The position numbers were made by a program, and so were the translations under genes. The notes under the pieces were generated by a model, which had not been told where the DNA came from, did not search any database, and was given only the letters and a program-made list of their open reading frames with translations. A stretch of 64,000 nt of DNA from Pristionchus mayeri (taxonomy: Eukaryota > Nematoda > Chromadorea > Rhabditida > Neodiplogasteridae): assembly GCA_036245805.1 (NCBI GenBank), contig BTRK01000003.1, positions 5,084,001 through 5,148,000 on the forward strand, written 5' to 3'. Positions 32,389 through 45,159 of this stretch are shown here, piece by piece; position 1 is the first letter of the stretch, and every line of letters begins with the position of its first letter.

Positions 32389-35224
32389 TCAACTCTTGCT
32401 TGTGTTTCCCTTCACTCCAATGGCTCCCTTCTTCAATTTGCAAAATATCGCACTGAAAATACGGTCCATTATTCTTGTTCATTACACATTTTCAGTCCCT
32501 TGTTTCATGAATGTGTACTCTCACATATCAGTTTGAAAAAAGTAGGTACGTGAAAACCTGTATTCTTGATTTGTCTAGCCGATTAGATAGATACAAAGTG
32601 ACGATGATTCCATGTGAATCTCACCGTCTTCCGAGGTTCTTGTCCGTGAGAAATAGCATCCAGGAATTGACAAAGGTCAGAATTAGAGAGAAGTGGAGGT
32701 AGTAAGTGCGGGTTGTGACCAGCGCTATTTCCTGGAACGCACATTTCCCTTAAAATTCATCCTCGTAATTTAATTAATTGTAAGGGAAATTTTGAACGTC
32801 CCATTTTTCCAGTAATAACTGAGGCCTACATTGGCAATCTATCATACTCACATTCTGAGTCGCGGAATACACGTTGAGCAGTACGAAGAAACCCGTCATT
32901 ATGCAGAGAGCGATGAAGACCTAGAAATATACTCTGTCTCTCCTCAATCTCCTCAATTCGTCCGCTTAATTATATAGAAACTCACGAAAAAGCCGACTAT
33001 AGACACGGAAATCTCCCGGCGGTGCGTGTCTAGTCCGTCTTTCCTAAATATAGATTTGCATATCACATCCCGATACTTGATCTAGTTGCGCACATTCCCT
33101 AGTTTAATCTAGTTGTTTTTAGTCAACATCATGACGAAATTTCAAGGTCTTGTCTCATAAGATATGAGTGCATAAGCACGCACAATGCTGAGAGATCAGA
33201 AATGTGAGACTGAACAAATCCCTCATCCTTGGAGATTAACATTTCCATTTCCTTTTTGATGCATCATTTCAAATGTTGTTGTCTGGACGCGTCGTTAAGG
33301 CAGTATTGGTGCGAATACACACAAAGCACCTATTCTTGCCATCTCAAAATACTTTTGTCGTCCAGACGTCCAGAGTTTTTATATTGCATCATTGTATCCC
33401 ACCGAGTCTCCAGAAGTCGTCTAATGATTCGCGTGTAGCAGAGTCCAGAGATGAGACACGCACTCGATGACATGATCAGAGATTGGATCGAATTGGACTG
33501 GAAACAATTACTGGGCAAGTTTAACTTTGCACACGTTCAATCAGATAGCTTATCCCATACAAATCAGTGCCTGCCTCGCAGTAATATTTGGGAATTTGGA
33601 AACAATTGTGACGTGCTGAACGTTGTTTAGAAAAATATCACAACGCGAAGTCTGGTTTTCAACTTCAAATAACACTTTTCAGTTTACACGCTCTTTCGCC
33701 GGTTCGAGAGACGAGAGAGCGTGCAAACTGAAGAGAGTCAGACGATTGCTCGAGCATTCGTCTTGTGCTCACATTGACTGTGGGGAAGTCCGATACTAGA
33801 GTCACGACTCCGTCTTGATTGCGGGCATAATACATGGGTGGCTGGAAGAAGAGCCGAGAACAGAGGAGAAGAGGCATGACGAGATTGAGTAGGGAGAGAG
33901 GAAGCGCGTGCTTCTTGTAGAACTGCAATTAACGATGGAATTTGGTCAAGGAGCAACTTCTAAAAATGATCGTAATAGGTTCATATAACATTTGCATAAT
34001 AGATTTATCTAGGCAACCCGAAAAATGCCAAAGACAACCAACAATGCAAGATACCTTGGCAACAGTCGACATCGGATGGCAGACGACGACGTACCGATTA
34101 ATAGAGATCATCGTCGCATTCCACATCTGCGAATGTGTTTCATTTATTTCTAATTTGTTTCATTTATTTATAATTTGTTTCATCAATTTCTAATTTGATT
34201 CATTTATTTCTAAGCTTATGTCAAACAACAATATATCATGAATCTGATAGAATACGATCGTTGTATTTGTAATGCCGACGATGTACCGGATGTACACATC
34301 ATTTTAAAAGCGCACATTTTTGTACAAATTTTTACTATATTAAAAAAAGCGTTCTAAAATGGTCAGTTCTGAAATGATACATATTCTAATACTGTTAATT
34401 CATACCTGAGAATAATTGAAATAGTAAAAAGTCCAGAAATATAGGAGGTGCGGCAGAATCTGTTAAAAAATTTCGATTTTTTGAGCGATTAAATCTAACC
34501 TTGATATCTAACACAATTTCGTCTCCAAATATGAAGTCTTTAGTAACCATCTGTATGAAAACGTAGAAATATACGAACACGACCTCCATTAGACTCTGAA
34601 AAAGAGTACTGCAAATATCGCACATCGTCTTTTCTTAGAAATGAATCATCACTTTGAGCTTGCATCAATTCTACGACATAATGAACAAAATGACGCGTGT
34701 CTTGTGTGCTTGCGGAAGTTTGCGCAATATATTAGTGCACAAACTCGAATGTACTCTCATCAGTGCTGACGTTGGCACGCGCTACGTGAGTGTTTATCAA
34801 CGCTAAGTTCGATCACACAAAAATACAAGCCTGAATATGCATCACTCTTACTTGCGTAAGAAACATTCTGAAGAAGAAGCTACGATACTGCAGATGAGCT
34901 CGGAGTTGGAATATGATTACATAGAGGCGGAAAAAGAGGATCTGAATTACGAAAATAATGATTTGAATTTCTTGCTGTTTGAAATCTATGGAATAATTTA
35001 GTGCGAAATGTAGTTCGATTAATCACTCATAGTCGATATCGCGACAAGAATGCACACACTCAGCTCAATATATTTGCATCTTTTGCCACTCGAAATAATC
35101 AAAATTCAGGTAAATGAAAGCTAACTGATTGCTTACTACTACTCACCGTCGAAATCACGAGCACTGCCAATATCGGCGTCCAGAATCCGGTACGGAAGGC
35201 CATTTGATTCGCGAGCTTGAACAT
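32389..35224 (-). CDS. Serpentine (7TM-type) chemoreceptor
   Basis: Ten minus-strand exons: 35224-35147, 34595-34500, 34459-34406, 34126-34055, 33922-33773, 33497-33403, 33043-32986, 32920-32852, 32731-32625, 32452-32389 (TGA). All sites are GT/AG and all phases agree; product 280 residues. Hydrophobic segments: PILAVLVIST..., LPHLLYFWTFYYF... ending SINRYVVVCHP (the TM3/DRY-like site), LSLLNLVMPLLLC, LIMSSSACLISGLC, SIVGFFVFIALCIMTGFFVLL and LILTFVNSWMLFLTDKN. The INRY-HP motif and FVNSWMLFLT near the end fit the nematode Srg-superfamily receptors (Srv/Sru type), which act in chemosensory cilia. Only six clear TM helices are seen; an in-frame stop precedes the chosen ATG, so the first helix may lie in an unfound 5' exon or be lost. 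Confidence 0.75.
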
Positions 35225-35628
35225 TATTTCTCAATACAACGCCCACACATACAAATATAATTTACAACTCAAAAAGGCGACTACAAAAATAAATACCTAA
35301 TCAGAACTACTGAAACTTCTTATAGAAACGAGTGATGGCGAAAAAGGAAGTAATATTCTTGGAAGTAATAAGTTGAGTCTTACATACGCGAATCTCCTCC
35401 CATATTCATTCCTCGGTGAGTAATAGTGTTGATATGAGGATCTCGGATTCTCCACTCGCAATGTACTCTCTTTGGAATGGAGATTTCCCTATGAGCACAT
35501 GATCGTTTGGTCGTGTAGATCGTTGTAGTTTGATCTCCCATTGAACAAGTTTCGAATTTTTTTCCAACCAGCTTTGGGAAATGTAGATTTGAAATCGAGG
35601 TTTGTTCCTGAAACTATGCCATTCCAAC

Positions 35629-35741
35629 CAGGGGTGTGCAAAAAGTTTCCCGCACTCCTCATTTTCCATGCTCTCTCGTCGCTCTGCCTGGCGAGAGAGC
35701 ACGGGAAATGAAGAGTGCGGGAAACTTTTTGCACACCCCTG
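35629..35741. mobile_element. hAT-like MITE, CAGGGGTGTGC ends (copy 1)
   Basis: 113-bp palindrome with ends CAGGGGTGTGCAAAAAG and perfect 8-bp duplication ATTCCAAC (35621-35628, 35742-35749). The centre holds GCTCTCTCG...CGAGAGAGC. CAGGG ends and 8-bp duplications are usual for hAT. Confidence 0.9.
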
Positions 35742-36195
35742 ATTCCAACAATGTTCCGCTCTCTCTCTCTCTCTCTTTCGCATTATGTATTCTTGAGGAA
35801 ATAGTTAGTAAATGGAAAGTTCACTGGTCTGCGTTTTTTCCATTACCTTCACCAGAGAGCTGATGTCACAGTTTCTATATTTTATACTGTCTCACAACGC
35901 TCGAGAGAGATATACATCAATACAATCTCTGGTTTCTTACAACTCCCCACACACTGGTCAGGGTACTGGCTGCCCACTGGTCTGGAAACTGGTTAACCAG
36001 TGGTTGTTAGCATATGCTTCCCTCTAACTGGTCAACGAATGGTGAAAAAACAGCTAACCACTGGTTAACCAGTTCCCTGTCCAGTGTTCTACCAGTACCC
36101 TGACCAGTGGCTGATGAGTTTCCCAACTACTGGTTGGAAGAAACAAGAGATAAACAGTTGAGTTGTTTGATTGTATGAGCTGTTTTCTTCTTCTT

Positions 36196-36920
36196 TACAA
36201 ATTTCAGTCTCGGAGATTGGAATCGGCCCCCGTCCCATTCCCTTCATCATGCCATCAATCCTTTCCTCCTTATCCTTATCAAATCAGATCTTATCTCTGT
36301 CGGTATCTTATCTAATTAAATCCGGCCGAGATTTGCGCTAATGAAGGGACGATTACCCGATGAGTCAATGTTCAGTGAGTCAATGTTTTCGGCAATTTAC
36401 CGGGTGAGAGCTACGACGTCATGCCACCTTTGATACCTCAATGGCTGCATGAAGGCATAGTTCTCCCCGGAAATGTGCCAAACTTTATGCGCTGCTCAAT
36501 TTCTTATCAAACATGCAGTATCAGATAAAATAATCGCCCCCCCCCTCCCCCACCACCACCACCAACTTGTTCATTTTATTCCAACTCTTCCCGTCTTTCT
36601 CGCGAAAGGATTGCTTTTCCGGTTCAGACACCCCCAATACCTTCGCATATCTCTCATCTCCCATTCCCCTTCCCCTTCTCCCCATCCCCACCAAGGTTAC
36701 CAACACTCGATCCCTTGCATTTCTCTGTGCAGTGGTCCGTATCTCCCAATATTCGATTTACCCTGGTTCACCTCCGTCACGCCAATTTCTGACAACAATG
36801 TTCGTTACGCCATTATCGATGGTGCCACCCACCTATTCAGTATCTTGTTGGTGCATGAATGATGTAATCCTTCTAGATCTCTACGCGCTCTCAACTTCTC
36901 TAAAGATGGACTGGAAACAA
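36196..36920. repeat. Dispersed repeat, GGAGATTRGRATCGGCCCC family
   Basis: Begins with GGAGATTGGAATCGGCCC and ends near TAGATCTCTACGCGCTCTC. The same start, middle (CTTGCATTTCTC) and end occur in other copies at about 42710-42990, 44270-44700 (only starts) and 54775-55330. A CCCCCTCCCCCACCACCACC tract lies at 36540. Class unknown. Confidence 0.5.
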
Positions 36921-37506
36921 AATTCAATATATGAATGATTTATTTGAGGTGAACATCTGATGAGTTATCTGCTTCTTTACTTAAAAGTCGTCATTCTACG
37001 GAATTCTCGTCGGACAGACCGATGTTAGAAGTTCTAACTTAGAACACTCAGAATGGCGAAATTAATGTCTAGCGAATAGAGTTCGTAATTCCGGGCACCG
37101 TCTCGTAATTGTACACTCCATCACCATCGACTCCTGCCGCGGCAGCTCCATCGGGGCTTGTATTCCTTGTTATCCCACTTTGAACACGGCTTTAGACCTT
37201 TACGACACTTCTGGGAGCTAATATTTGGTTAAAACAATCATTTCAGGTCCGGGGCTCTCAATTTTCATCGAGTGCCACGCTCATGATGAGGTTAGCACAG
37301 ATTGACTATGATATTGTAGTGGGATGTGCCTTCTGGATTGATTAAATTAAAGTTGAAGCCACCCATCGTCCGCTCTCTCGCTTCCATTCCCATCAGGTGG
37401 AACAACAGGGTTAGTACTCTTCGCTAATGAACTTTCAGCATGGTTGTTAACGTATACGACAGCACTAGTTGTTTCTGGTTGATTGAAATTATCATTACAT
37501 CAACAG

Positions 37507-38166
37507 ATCTGTTGCTGCTTCGACGCCTCATGCCGGGCATCTTTGGATAGCAAGGTAAGTCTCGTTATATCATGACGTATTACTAGCATAAAAGTTTAGG
37601 GGGAGGGACGTCCATGCGCGAGTATTCGCGAGCACGAACATTGCTTTCAGAAAATAAGGAGAGTATTCAGTAGTGTTCTCGGATCGGTCGATCACTTGCG
37701 AGTGAAGGGGGGGGGGGAATTCACTCGCGAGTACGTGCTATTCGCGAGTGTCACTCGCGAGTGGATTCCTTTGTTCGTCCTTTCATTCTCTGAAGAGAGA
37801 GAGGAGCGACCGCGAGCTGATACATTTGAATGGAGAATGCTCGCGAGTCTAATTAGATTCGCGAGCGTGAACAAAGAAATACACTCGCGAGTGGCGAGTA
37901 ACTCGAAATAACAACACCAGTATTCAGGGAGTACGGTACCCGATCGGCATTCCCATCGACTACAGTTGGCCCAGGAAGGAGATAAATGGGAATAGAAGGA
38001 GGAGAGTGGCTGCGACGTCCAAGGTAAACCTTTCTACCCGGTATAAAACTGTATTGATGTTCGTTGCAGGTACGAGCACTACGGTGATGAAAGGCGGCGA
38101 AGGCCTCTACGAGCAACCGCCCTAGCTGGTTTATTCGCCGAGGCAATTGACAATTTGTACGGATAA
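37507..38166 (+). CDS. Uncharacterised small gene, 3' exons
   Basis: Exons 37507-37554 (ICCCFDASCRASLDSK), 37928-38023 (GVRYPIGIPIDYSWPRKE...RRRRVAATSK) and 38077-38166 (HYGDERRRRPLRATALAG...AIDNLYG, TAA). The first two join in phase 0. The stronger acceptor at 38069 would put the last exon out of phase; using the AG at 38076 keeps the frame. Upstream exons are likely, for example near 37247, but not certain. The Cys cluster and basic runs do not match a family I know. Intron 37555-37927 is full of CTCGCGAG palindromes. Confidence 0.45.
37600..37920. repeat. Cluster of CTCGCGAG palindromes in an intron
   Basis: CACTCGCGAGTG or close variants (GCGAG, TTCGCGAG) occur about ten times in 320 bp, around a G run at 37708-37718, on both strands. 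Confidence 0.6.
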
Positions 38167-38496
38167 TTAGTTTTCATTGTATTTTACTCATAGCACATAT
38201 TCCTTATAAGGATTTGGTTCTGCATCTTGTTGTCTGTCGATTGTTTCTATTAATGTGTAATCTTATTGCATGATAAAAAAAATCATTAGTTACTCAGAAT
38301 CATCTCATCATGTTGGATCACGGCACGTTATTAACCGAATTGTAATTCCATACTTTAGAACATCATAAATACTGATAATATGTCCATGTAGGCGTTACTG
38401 GCCAGTTACAGTAACTAATTGATTATTTTTGTTTCGTTCGATGTCCAATGGAGAACGTGGAGGAAAAGGTGGGCACTTTATGTTTACAAAATTGTC

Positions 38497-40482
38497 TTAT
38501 GAGACGAATCGCGAGAGAATCGACCATTTGAGACGGCGGTAGGAAAAAAACGGTGCTCTACCAGGCAACACATTTAGTAATAAGTACTTTGAATGATGCT
38601 CTTTCAAACTGCGTTGTCAGAATTTTGATATCGGACGTCATCGTCGAGATTCAGAAGGCCGAAGTTGGTACTATCACTTTTCGACTATCAAACCGCGCTC
38701 ACTTAATTGATCATAGTTCGGTTTAAAATGAAGATAGAAAGTCGTTCTTTTTCCCGAAGAAAGCTACCATCATGCTTTACAACTTCATCTAGATGTCATC
38801 ATTCCTGGTCTTCATCTTGGTGCAGGGCGGTCGGGCGGACCAAAAGTGGTGTAAATTTGGAAAACGGAAAAAAGCAAGGTTATCATGCTTAAGTTGTAGT
38901 AAATATATGTGTCTAACTTTTCGCCAAAAATGAGGGAAATCGGAGTATAAAAAAAAGCTCTCACTTTTGTGCGGCGACCCCAAAATGAGTTCTGGATAAG
39001 AGTACTTCCATATTTTCAATTGGCCTCATTTGAGCCCAAAATCGTTCAAAAACTTACAAAACAACATTTTAAGTTGTTTTCCCCCATATTCTAACACGTT
39101 CACTGGCCATAAATAGTCAGATGGCCGAAAAATTGAAAATCGGTATTTTGACCCCCATAAACTCGCTGATTTGTCCAATTGAGCGAAATGGGTTCCTAAT
39201 GATGTGCTTACTTCCCTCGAAGTAGATAAAAGAAAGTGGGCTCCAGTAAATGCGTTATTGCGACAGATTAATTCGAGGAAAGGTGCTAAAGTATAGGAAA
39301 GGTAGAAGTAGGCATAGAGACCCAATCTTTGGCTAGAAATGTAGAGCATGATGAGCTGAACATTTCATCTGTTGAAAGTGAGCGTTTATCTCTTCATTGA
39401 AGCGCGCTACAGTGTTTAGAAGTAGGCTAGAAACGGGCTAGAATCCCCCGAGAGCGCGCGCTCTAACCGTCTGACGCTCTCGCCGGCTGACCTCCCTCTC
39501 GCTCCCCTCTATTTATCGCTCTTCCGCGCGCCTCCACCGTCGTTTTTGGACAACTTTCAGGTGCTGTAGCACGCTTCAATGAGAAGATAAACGCTCACTT
39601 TCAACAGATGAAATGTTCAGCTCATCATGCTCTACATTACTAGCCAAAGATTGGGTCTCTATGTCTACTTCTACCTTTCCTATACTTTAGCACCTTTCCT
39701 CGAATTAATCTGTCGCAATAACGCATTTACTGGAGCCCACTTTCTTTTATCTACTTCGAGGGATGTAAACACATCATTTGGAACCCATTTCGCTCAATTG
39801 GACAAATCAGCGAGTTTATGGGGGGTCAAAATACCGATTTTCAATTTGTCGGCCATCTGACTATTTATGGCCAATGAACGTGTTAGAATATGGGGGAAAA
39901 CAACTTAAAATGTTGTTTTGAAAGTTTTTGAACGATTTTGGGCTCAAATGAGGCCAATTGAAGATATGGAAGTACTCTTATCCAGAACTCATTTTGGGGT
40001 CGCCGCACAAAAGTGAGATCTTTTTTTTTATACTCCGATTTCCCTCATTTTTGGCGAAAAGTTAGACACATATATTTACTACAACTTAAGCATGATAACC
40101 TTGCTTTTTTTCCGTTTTCCAAATTTACACCACTTTTGGTCCGCCAGACCGCCCTGCACCAAGATGAAGACCAGGAATGATGACATCTAGATGAAGTTGT
40201 AAAGCATGATGGTAGCTTTCTTTGGAAAAAAGAACGACTTTCTATCTTCATTTTAAACCGAACTATGATCAATTAAGTGAGCGCGGTTTGATAGTCGAAA
40301 AGTGATAGTACCAACTTCGGCCTTCTGAATCTCGACGATGACGTCCGATATCAAAATTCTGACAACGCAGTTTGAAAGAGCATCATTCAAAGTACTTATT
40401 GCTAAATTTGTTGCCGGCTGGGTTAAACTTGATTCCTACCGCCGCGGAGTGGTCGATTCTCTCGCGATTCGCCTCTTATGCG
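38497..40482. mobile_element. 2.0 kb foldback element
   Basis: Arms 38497-39410 and 39558-40482 are inverted copies, over 90% alike by eye (for example AAAATGAAGATAGAAAGTCG, and the CTCATTTGAGCCCAAAATCG block). The loop 39411-39557 is GC-rich with CGAGAGCGCGCGCTC and CGCTCTCGCCGGC. Open frames in both arms mirror each other and have no recognised protein. Confidence 0.8.
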
Positions 40483-40582
40483 AATAAAAAAAATGCTTTA
40501 AAAGATCAACGCCGTATAAGCTCAGGCTAAGGATGAGTATGTAAGAATGAGTAGTCATTCATGTCGATACCTGAAATGATTC

Positions 40583-41945
40583 ATGTTAAGAGACGTTCCA
40601 CCAGAAAAACGTAGGAACAGCAAGGATGACTTTTTTGCAACCTCCCTCAATATTTTTCCAGTGAAGTTCCCATACCGAGTGCTGATATTTGGCCCAATAT
40701 GAAGGGCTCTGGTGCACTTTCCGAAAAATGCCAGACCTGGCCCCAAAAAAAATCGAAAATTTCAAATTTTTGAAAAGTACGATATTATATGTTTTTCGTG
40801 CGTATTTTTTGATGAAAACAACGATCAGACGCCGATAAAGTGTCGAAAACGTAAATTTTCGAAGTTTTTTGGCCGTCGTGAAAAATTTTGTTCGCTCTGT
40901 GCAAGAGTTAGTTACATTTTCAGATTCTACGTGTAAAACTACATTAAATTTCCAAAAATCACGGAAATTCGTTCATGTGCACGAGAGATATAGATTCCAG
41001 AAGTAGGGACTCTTTGAGGTCGCCCTTGATGAGATCTAAACAGAAAACGTGATTGTATGATCGCAGACCCACAATTTCAACTATAAACACATTTTTATAT
41101 CTTAATTATCAAATTGCAACTTAATGAATGCTTGTATGAGCCTTATTTGTCGATTTATCAATAAATTGGATTTGGTCGGGAAGTACTTAACATGATCACA
41201 CAAACTACTATACACCGTGTTAACATCATACTTGGTGTTCTGGAAGTCAAATGGTTAGTCAAATGGTTGGAAGTCAAATGGCATAAAACTCGCGCAATTC
41301 TCGAAAATCGAAACGTAAAATTCGAGAAATCCAATTTCTTGATAAATCGACAAATAAGGCTCATACAAGCATTCATTAAGTTGCAATTTGATAATTAAGA
41401 TATAAAAATGTGTTTATAGTTGAAATTGTGGGTCTGCGATCATACAATCACGTTTTCTTTTTTCTCTTTATATAGATTCCAGAAGTAGGGACCTCAAAGA
41501 GTTTAATTCTAGAATCTATATCTCCCGTGCACATGAACGAATTTCCGTGATTTTTGGATATTTCATGTAGTTTTACACGTAGAATCTGAAAATGTAACTA
41601 ACTCTTGCACAGAGCGAACAAAAATTTTCACGACGGCCAAAAAACTTCGAAAATTTACGTTTTCGACACTTTATCGGCGTCTGATCGCATTTTAAGTATG
41701 TTTTTCGTTGTTTTCATCAAAAATACGTAAGAAAAACCTATAATATCGTACTTTTCAAAAATTTGAAATTTTCGATTTTTTTGGGGCCAGGTCATTTTTC
41801 GGAAAGTGCACCAGAGCCCTTCATATTGGGCCAAATATCAGCACTCGGTATGGGAACTTCACTGGAAAAATATTGAGGGAGGTTGCAAAAAATTCATCCG
41901 TGGACCCCTCCCAAAATCTACGTTTTCTCGTGGAAGGTCTCTTAA
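40583..41945. mobile_element. 1.36 kb foldback element
   Basis: Arms 40583-41163 and 41335-41945 are inverted copies, from TTAAGAGAC at the outer ends to TTGTCGATTTATCA inside. The central part holds two copies of AGTCAAATGG. It lies only about 100 bp from the previous foldback. Confidence 0.75.
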
Positions 41946-42205
41946 TTAAGGACGGGGGGAAGAGGACTGCAGCAACGACCGACAAGGAAGAGGTGCGTAG
42001 CAGGGGAATTGACACACAGAACGAGAATCTAGTAATACAGATGCTAAAAGAAAAGGAAGACCTCATAATCCGCATAGAAGATGACAAGCAAATAGAAATC
42101 GGGAGATACCACGTGATATGCAGTTGCAGACAATGCAAAACACAACGTTCAGATACAGTGTTTAAAACAAACACACAACACACAGTTACAGACTTTGCAA
42201 AATAA
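41873..42205 (+). CDS. Possible coding frame, unrecognised
   Basis: A 110-residue frame, outside the palindrome from about 41946 on, is rich in Lys, Glu and Asp (ENLVIQMLKEKEDLIIRIED) and ends with YHVICSCRQCKTQ. It could be an exon or a retroelement remnant. No splice sites or homologue can be argued. Confidence 0.2.
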   Translation: MREVAKNSSVDPSQNLRFLVEGLLIKDGGKRTAATTDKEEVRSRGIDTQNENLVIQMLKEKEDLIIRIEDDKQIEIGRYHVICSCRQCKTQRSDTVFKTNTQHTVTDFAK

Positions 42206-42709
42206 ATACAATACAGTAACCCGGGAGCTAGATCGTATTCGCGTAAGCATAGAAACAATAGCTTCAGCTTCTATTGGCTACTGGTTGCAGAACGTCTGAC
42301 CCCCATTGAAAACATTCTGCAAAATATACACAATTACCCCCAATTTCATCACTCTGAACACAGTTGCATCTCATATTAGGAGTGAAACACAATTAAACCT
42401 GGCCATTTTCATGCATTGAGAGGTAGATTTACGGCAGGATATTTTATTTTTTTCAGTGGGATTTCAAGTTTCCTGTTTGCCGTTCGAGTCAGCTCCCTTC
42501 TCTGCTGGGTAAAAACGCTGTGTAGGGTTGTCAAAACGAGTTTGCATAGAACCATTCATCGATCGAATCTGGAATGAGTCGCAATGAAAAGTTTTCTCTC
42601 GTTTTCCGGAATGTTCATAGTCTCAGGCTCGGGCACTGAGAGTGTGATACTCGGCTTTGTACTCATTTTGCCAATCCCACGACTTTAGTCCTCATCAGCC
42701 ATTCTATCG

Positions 42710-42990
42710 GGAGATAATAATCGGCCCCTAGAATATTCCTTGGCCTATCCCATCCCACCGCTACTTGTATCTTTATCTCCGTAGTTGATCTTGCGTGAGT
42801 ATTCGAACTCTGGGTATGTGCAATCCATCCCTCCCCTCGTCTCCGAAGTAGAGTTCTAGAAACGATACCACGTGATCTATATTAAATGCCTTCTCTCATC
42901 TCTCTCTCTCTCGCTGCTTTCCAATCTGTTGTTGCACTTGATCGTTTGCATCTTTTTAGATCTCTACACGCTCTCGACAATTATAGATCG
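42710..42990. repeat. Dispersed repeat copy (GATCGGCCCC family)
   Basis: GGGAGATAATAATCGGCCCC at the start and TTTTAGATCTCTACACGCTC at the end match the 36196-36920 and 54775-55330 copies, with the middle shorter. Confidence 0.45.
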
Positions 42991-43200
42991 ATAAAGATGA
43001 TAGAACTTATAACGAAATACATACGACACAGAAGTGAGTATGTATGCCTGATCAAGCCATGCATCCTCGTATCTCGTACGTTATTCCTTCTCCAAATTGA
43101 ATTGGGGTGATTTCGAAAGCAACGACTAAATGCATTATGTATGCTTTATCTATTGCCAGAAAGAACGCAGAATGAAAATTGTAATTGTATGGATAATCAA

Positions 43201-43320
43201 TAGCGTTCTCTTATTGGAAAATATTTGTATCATTTTCAGATACGTTTCAAGTACGCTATATAGGCCATACATATAGTGCACGTGAAGCATATCTGAAAAT
43301 GATCCAATAAGAGAACCCTA
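43201..43320. mobile_element. hAT-like MITE, TAG(G)GTTCTCTTATTGG ends (copy c)
   Basis: 120-bp palindrome with perfect 8-bp duplication ATAATCAA (43193-43200, 43321-43328). Core ATCATTTTCAGATACGTTTC. Confidence 0.85.
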
Positions 43321-43690
43321 ATAATCAAACCCCCAGATCCTCTCGCTTGATCATTCTAGTTCGAGTGACACAGGTCGAAACAATTCGCAGAGTTCACTAC
43401 GGAAGTATCAGAAAATAGTCCATCAAGTCGAGGTTTGTAATTTATTTGTTGTCAGCTACCAGTGTGCTTCAAATTGGATTTTAGATTTTTCTGAGAATTT
43501 TTAATTAGTATTCTCTTGTATTAGCACTTGTATGTATTAAATTAAATTTCAGTGATTTACCAGTGTGATTCAAGTTCATTGTATAGCTCATGATCGTATC
43601 AGACATTTAGCACACCTGAATCATACCCAAAATTACTCATAATTTCCTTAATAAAGAAGCACAATTAATTCTAATTAATTCTAAAGTCAG

Positions 43691-43772
43691 TCTGGTGTGG
43701 ATGTCCGTTCGTGACCATTACCACGCAGCTATCGGACAGTACACGGGTGATGATCGCAAGCACCTCGAGTAA
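43691..43772 (+). CDS. Last exon of a small gene, W-x-x-VRDHY family (member 1)
   Basis: Acceptor AAGTCAG, then one base and codons for LVWMSVRDHYHAAIGQYTG...KHLE and TAA (43770-43772). The WMSVRDHY block matches WRSVREHY in the exon at 47116 and more weakly WKIAIRDC at 45629. Upstream exons are not placed. Confidence 0.45.
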
Positions 43773-43802
43773 ACCGGAGATGTTCATGAAATTGAAAAAT
43801 TG

Positions 43803-44236
43803 ATGTCGACTGCAGTAAGGAGGTTCAGCACAACAACGAGCATCATTGGAGGTAGTTGTGAAAGTAAAAGAAATGCAATGTTACTTCGTAATGTACACAG
43901 ATACTCGCGGAACTGGAAAATATATAATATATTTCATTTTTTCTCTTTCTTCGAATGCCACTTGTGCGTTAATTTTCTACTCTTCAGTAGTTATTACTGT
44001 ACTGAATTGCGCTTGGGACGAAACAACAATTATGAATAAAGAAGTGTTCAATAAGAAAAGAACGTTTTACATTTGCAGATGCATCGGTAATGCCGCTACA
44101 ATCGGCAAGCTACATCCCCGCTGAAGAGAAATATTACTATCATTGTGGATTACTGATATTCTCATCTCGAACTATTAATGATTATTGTGAGATAAAGCCT
44201 ATCAGTATCAATAAAAAAACTTTGGCTTGCTTCTAA
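43803..44236 (+). CDS. Possible two-exon small gene with mitochondrial-like N-terminus
   Basis: Exon 43803-43851 starts MSTAVRRFSTTTSIIG, like a mitochondrial presequence, with donor GTAGTT. An acceptor TTTGCAG before 44080 joins in phase (1+2) to ASVMPLQSASYIPAEEKYYY. The frame runs on to a TAA near 44236, past an AATAAA at 44210, so the true stop is doubtful. Confidence 0.3.
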
Positions 44237-45159
44237 TTCGGCCTTTAATCAGTGTGCATCTACTGGCGGATCGGGGCTGCCCTCTTCTGACCTTGCCCTT
44301 ACGTCTGGGAGATTAGGATCGAGCCCTGGCTCATGGGGCATTTTCCATGTCTTGTTATTTCTCGCAGTCATGCAGAGCGATATGTCGTGCGAAGCGGAAG
44401 TTGCACGCATCGATGTGTACGTCTAACTATACCTTATCCACCTGCAAGAGAGTGATACGGGCTTGGAGGCGACGGAGATCAGATGGAATTTTGGGCCATC
44501 ACATCAATGCGCATCTCGAAGCGACTCTGAACATCATTAGGTCCTACAGGCTCGGAGATTAGGATCGCCGCGTGTCCCACCTCTTCATCCCCTTGATCCT
44601 TATCTCGGCACTAGATCTCGTTCTCGCGACAGTGGATAGTCTAGCAGTTTCTGTCTTGTGTTGTTGTTTCCTTCCACTAGACTTCCTAATTCGACTCACC
44701 TTATCTTCACTTCACGCCATTATCTCGAACGGTCTATCGATAAGAATTTGGGAAATGAAGAACCGAGAAATCATCGAAGACACGGCGACCCGAATTACGA
44801 ACTAGACTTTCCACACTTTATCACAAAATTTTCCTCCTCCTCCTCGGGTAGTCATCATGCATCGAATTTTCGTGTAATCTTTCATGATTCAGTACTAAAA
44901 AATACGCTGGCGCGCACTTTAATAATGTAGAAATTCAACAATATTTATCCAGAATCCTGCATATTCTCATGTACCCGAGTTGCTTCGAGGATGGAATGAC
45001 AATATCAATAAATATATGCAAGTATACGGCAACTCATTTGTGAGTGAGTATTTTCAGATTTTCAGTGTTTCATTTCACAGTTATTTATGTGGTAAAAAAA
45101 GCCAAAATCGTTAGCCTGAATAGGTTTGCTCAAATTTTTCTGGCTGTCGACTCTTTCAG

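Noticed and set aside
35406..35863. Mirrored frames with KVSRT.HFPCS
   Set aside because: They cross the 35629-35741 MITE palindrome and have no splice or protein support.
36473..36938. Plus-strand frames of 129 and 123 residues
   Set aside because: Pro/Ser/Leu-rich translations of a C-rich dispersed repeat, overlapping in two frames; no protein pattern.
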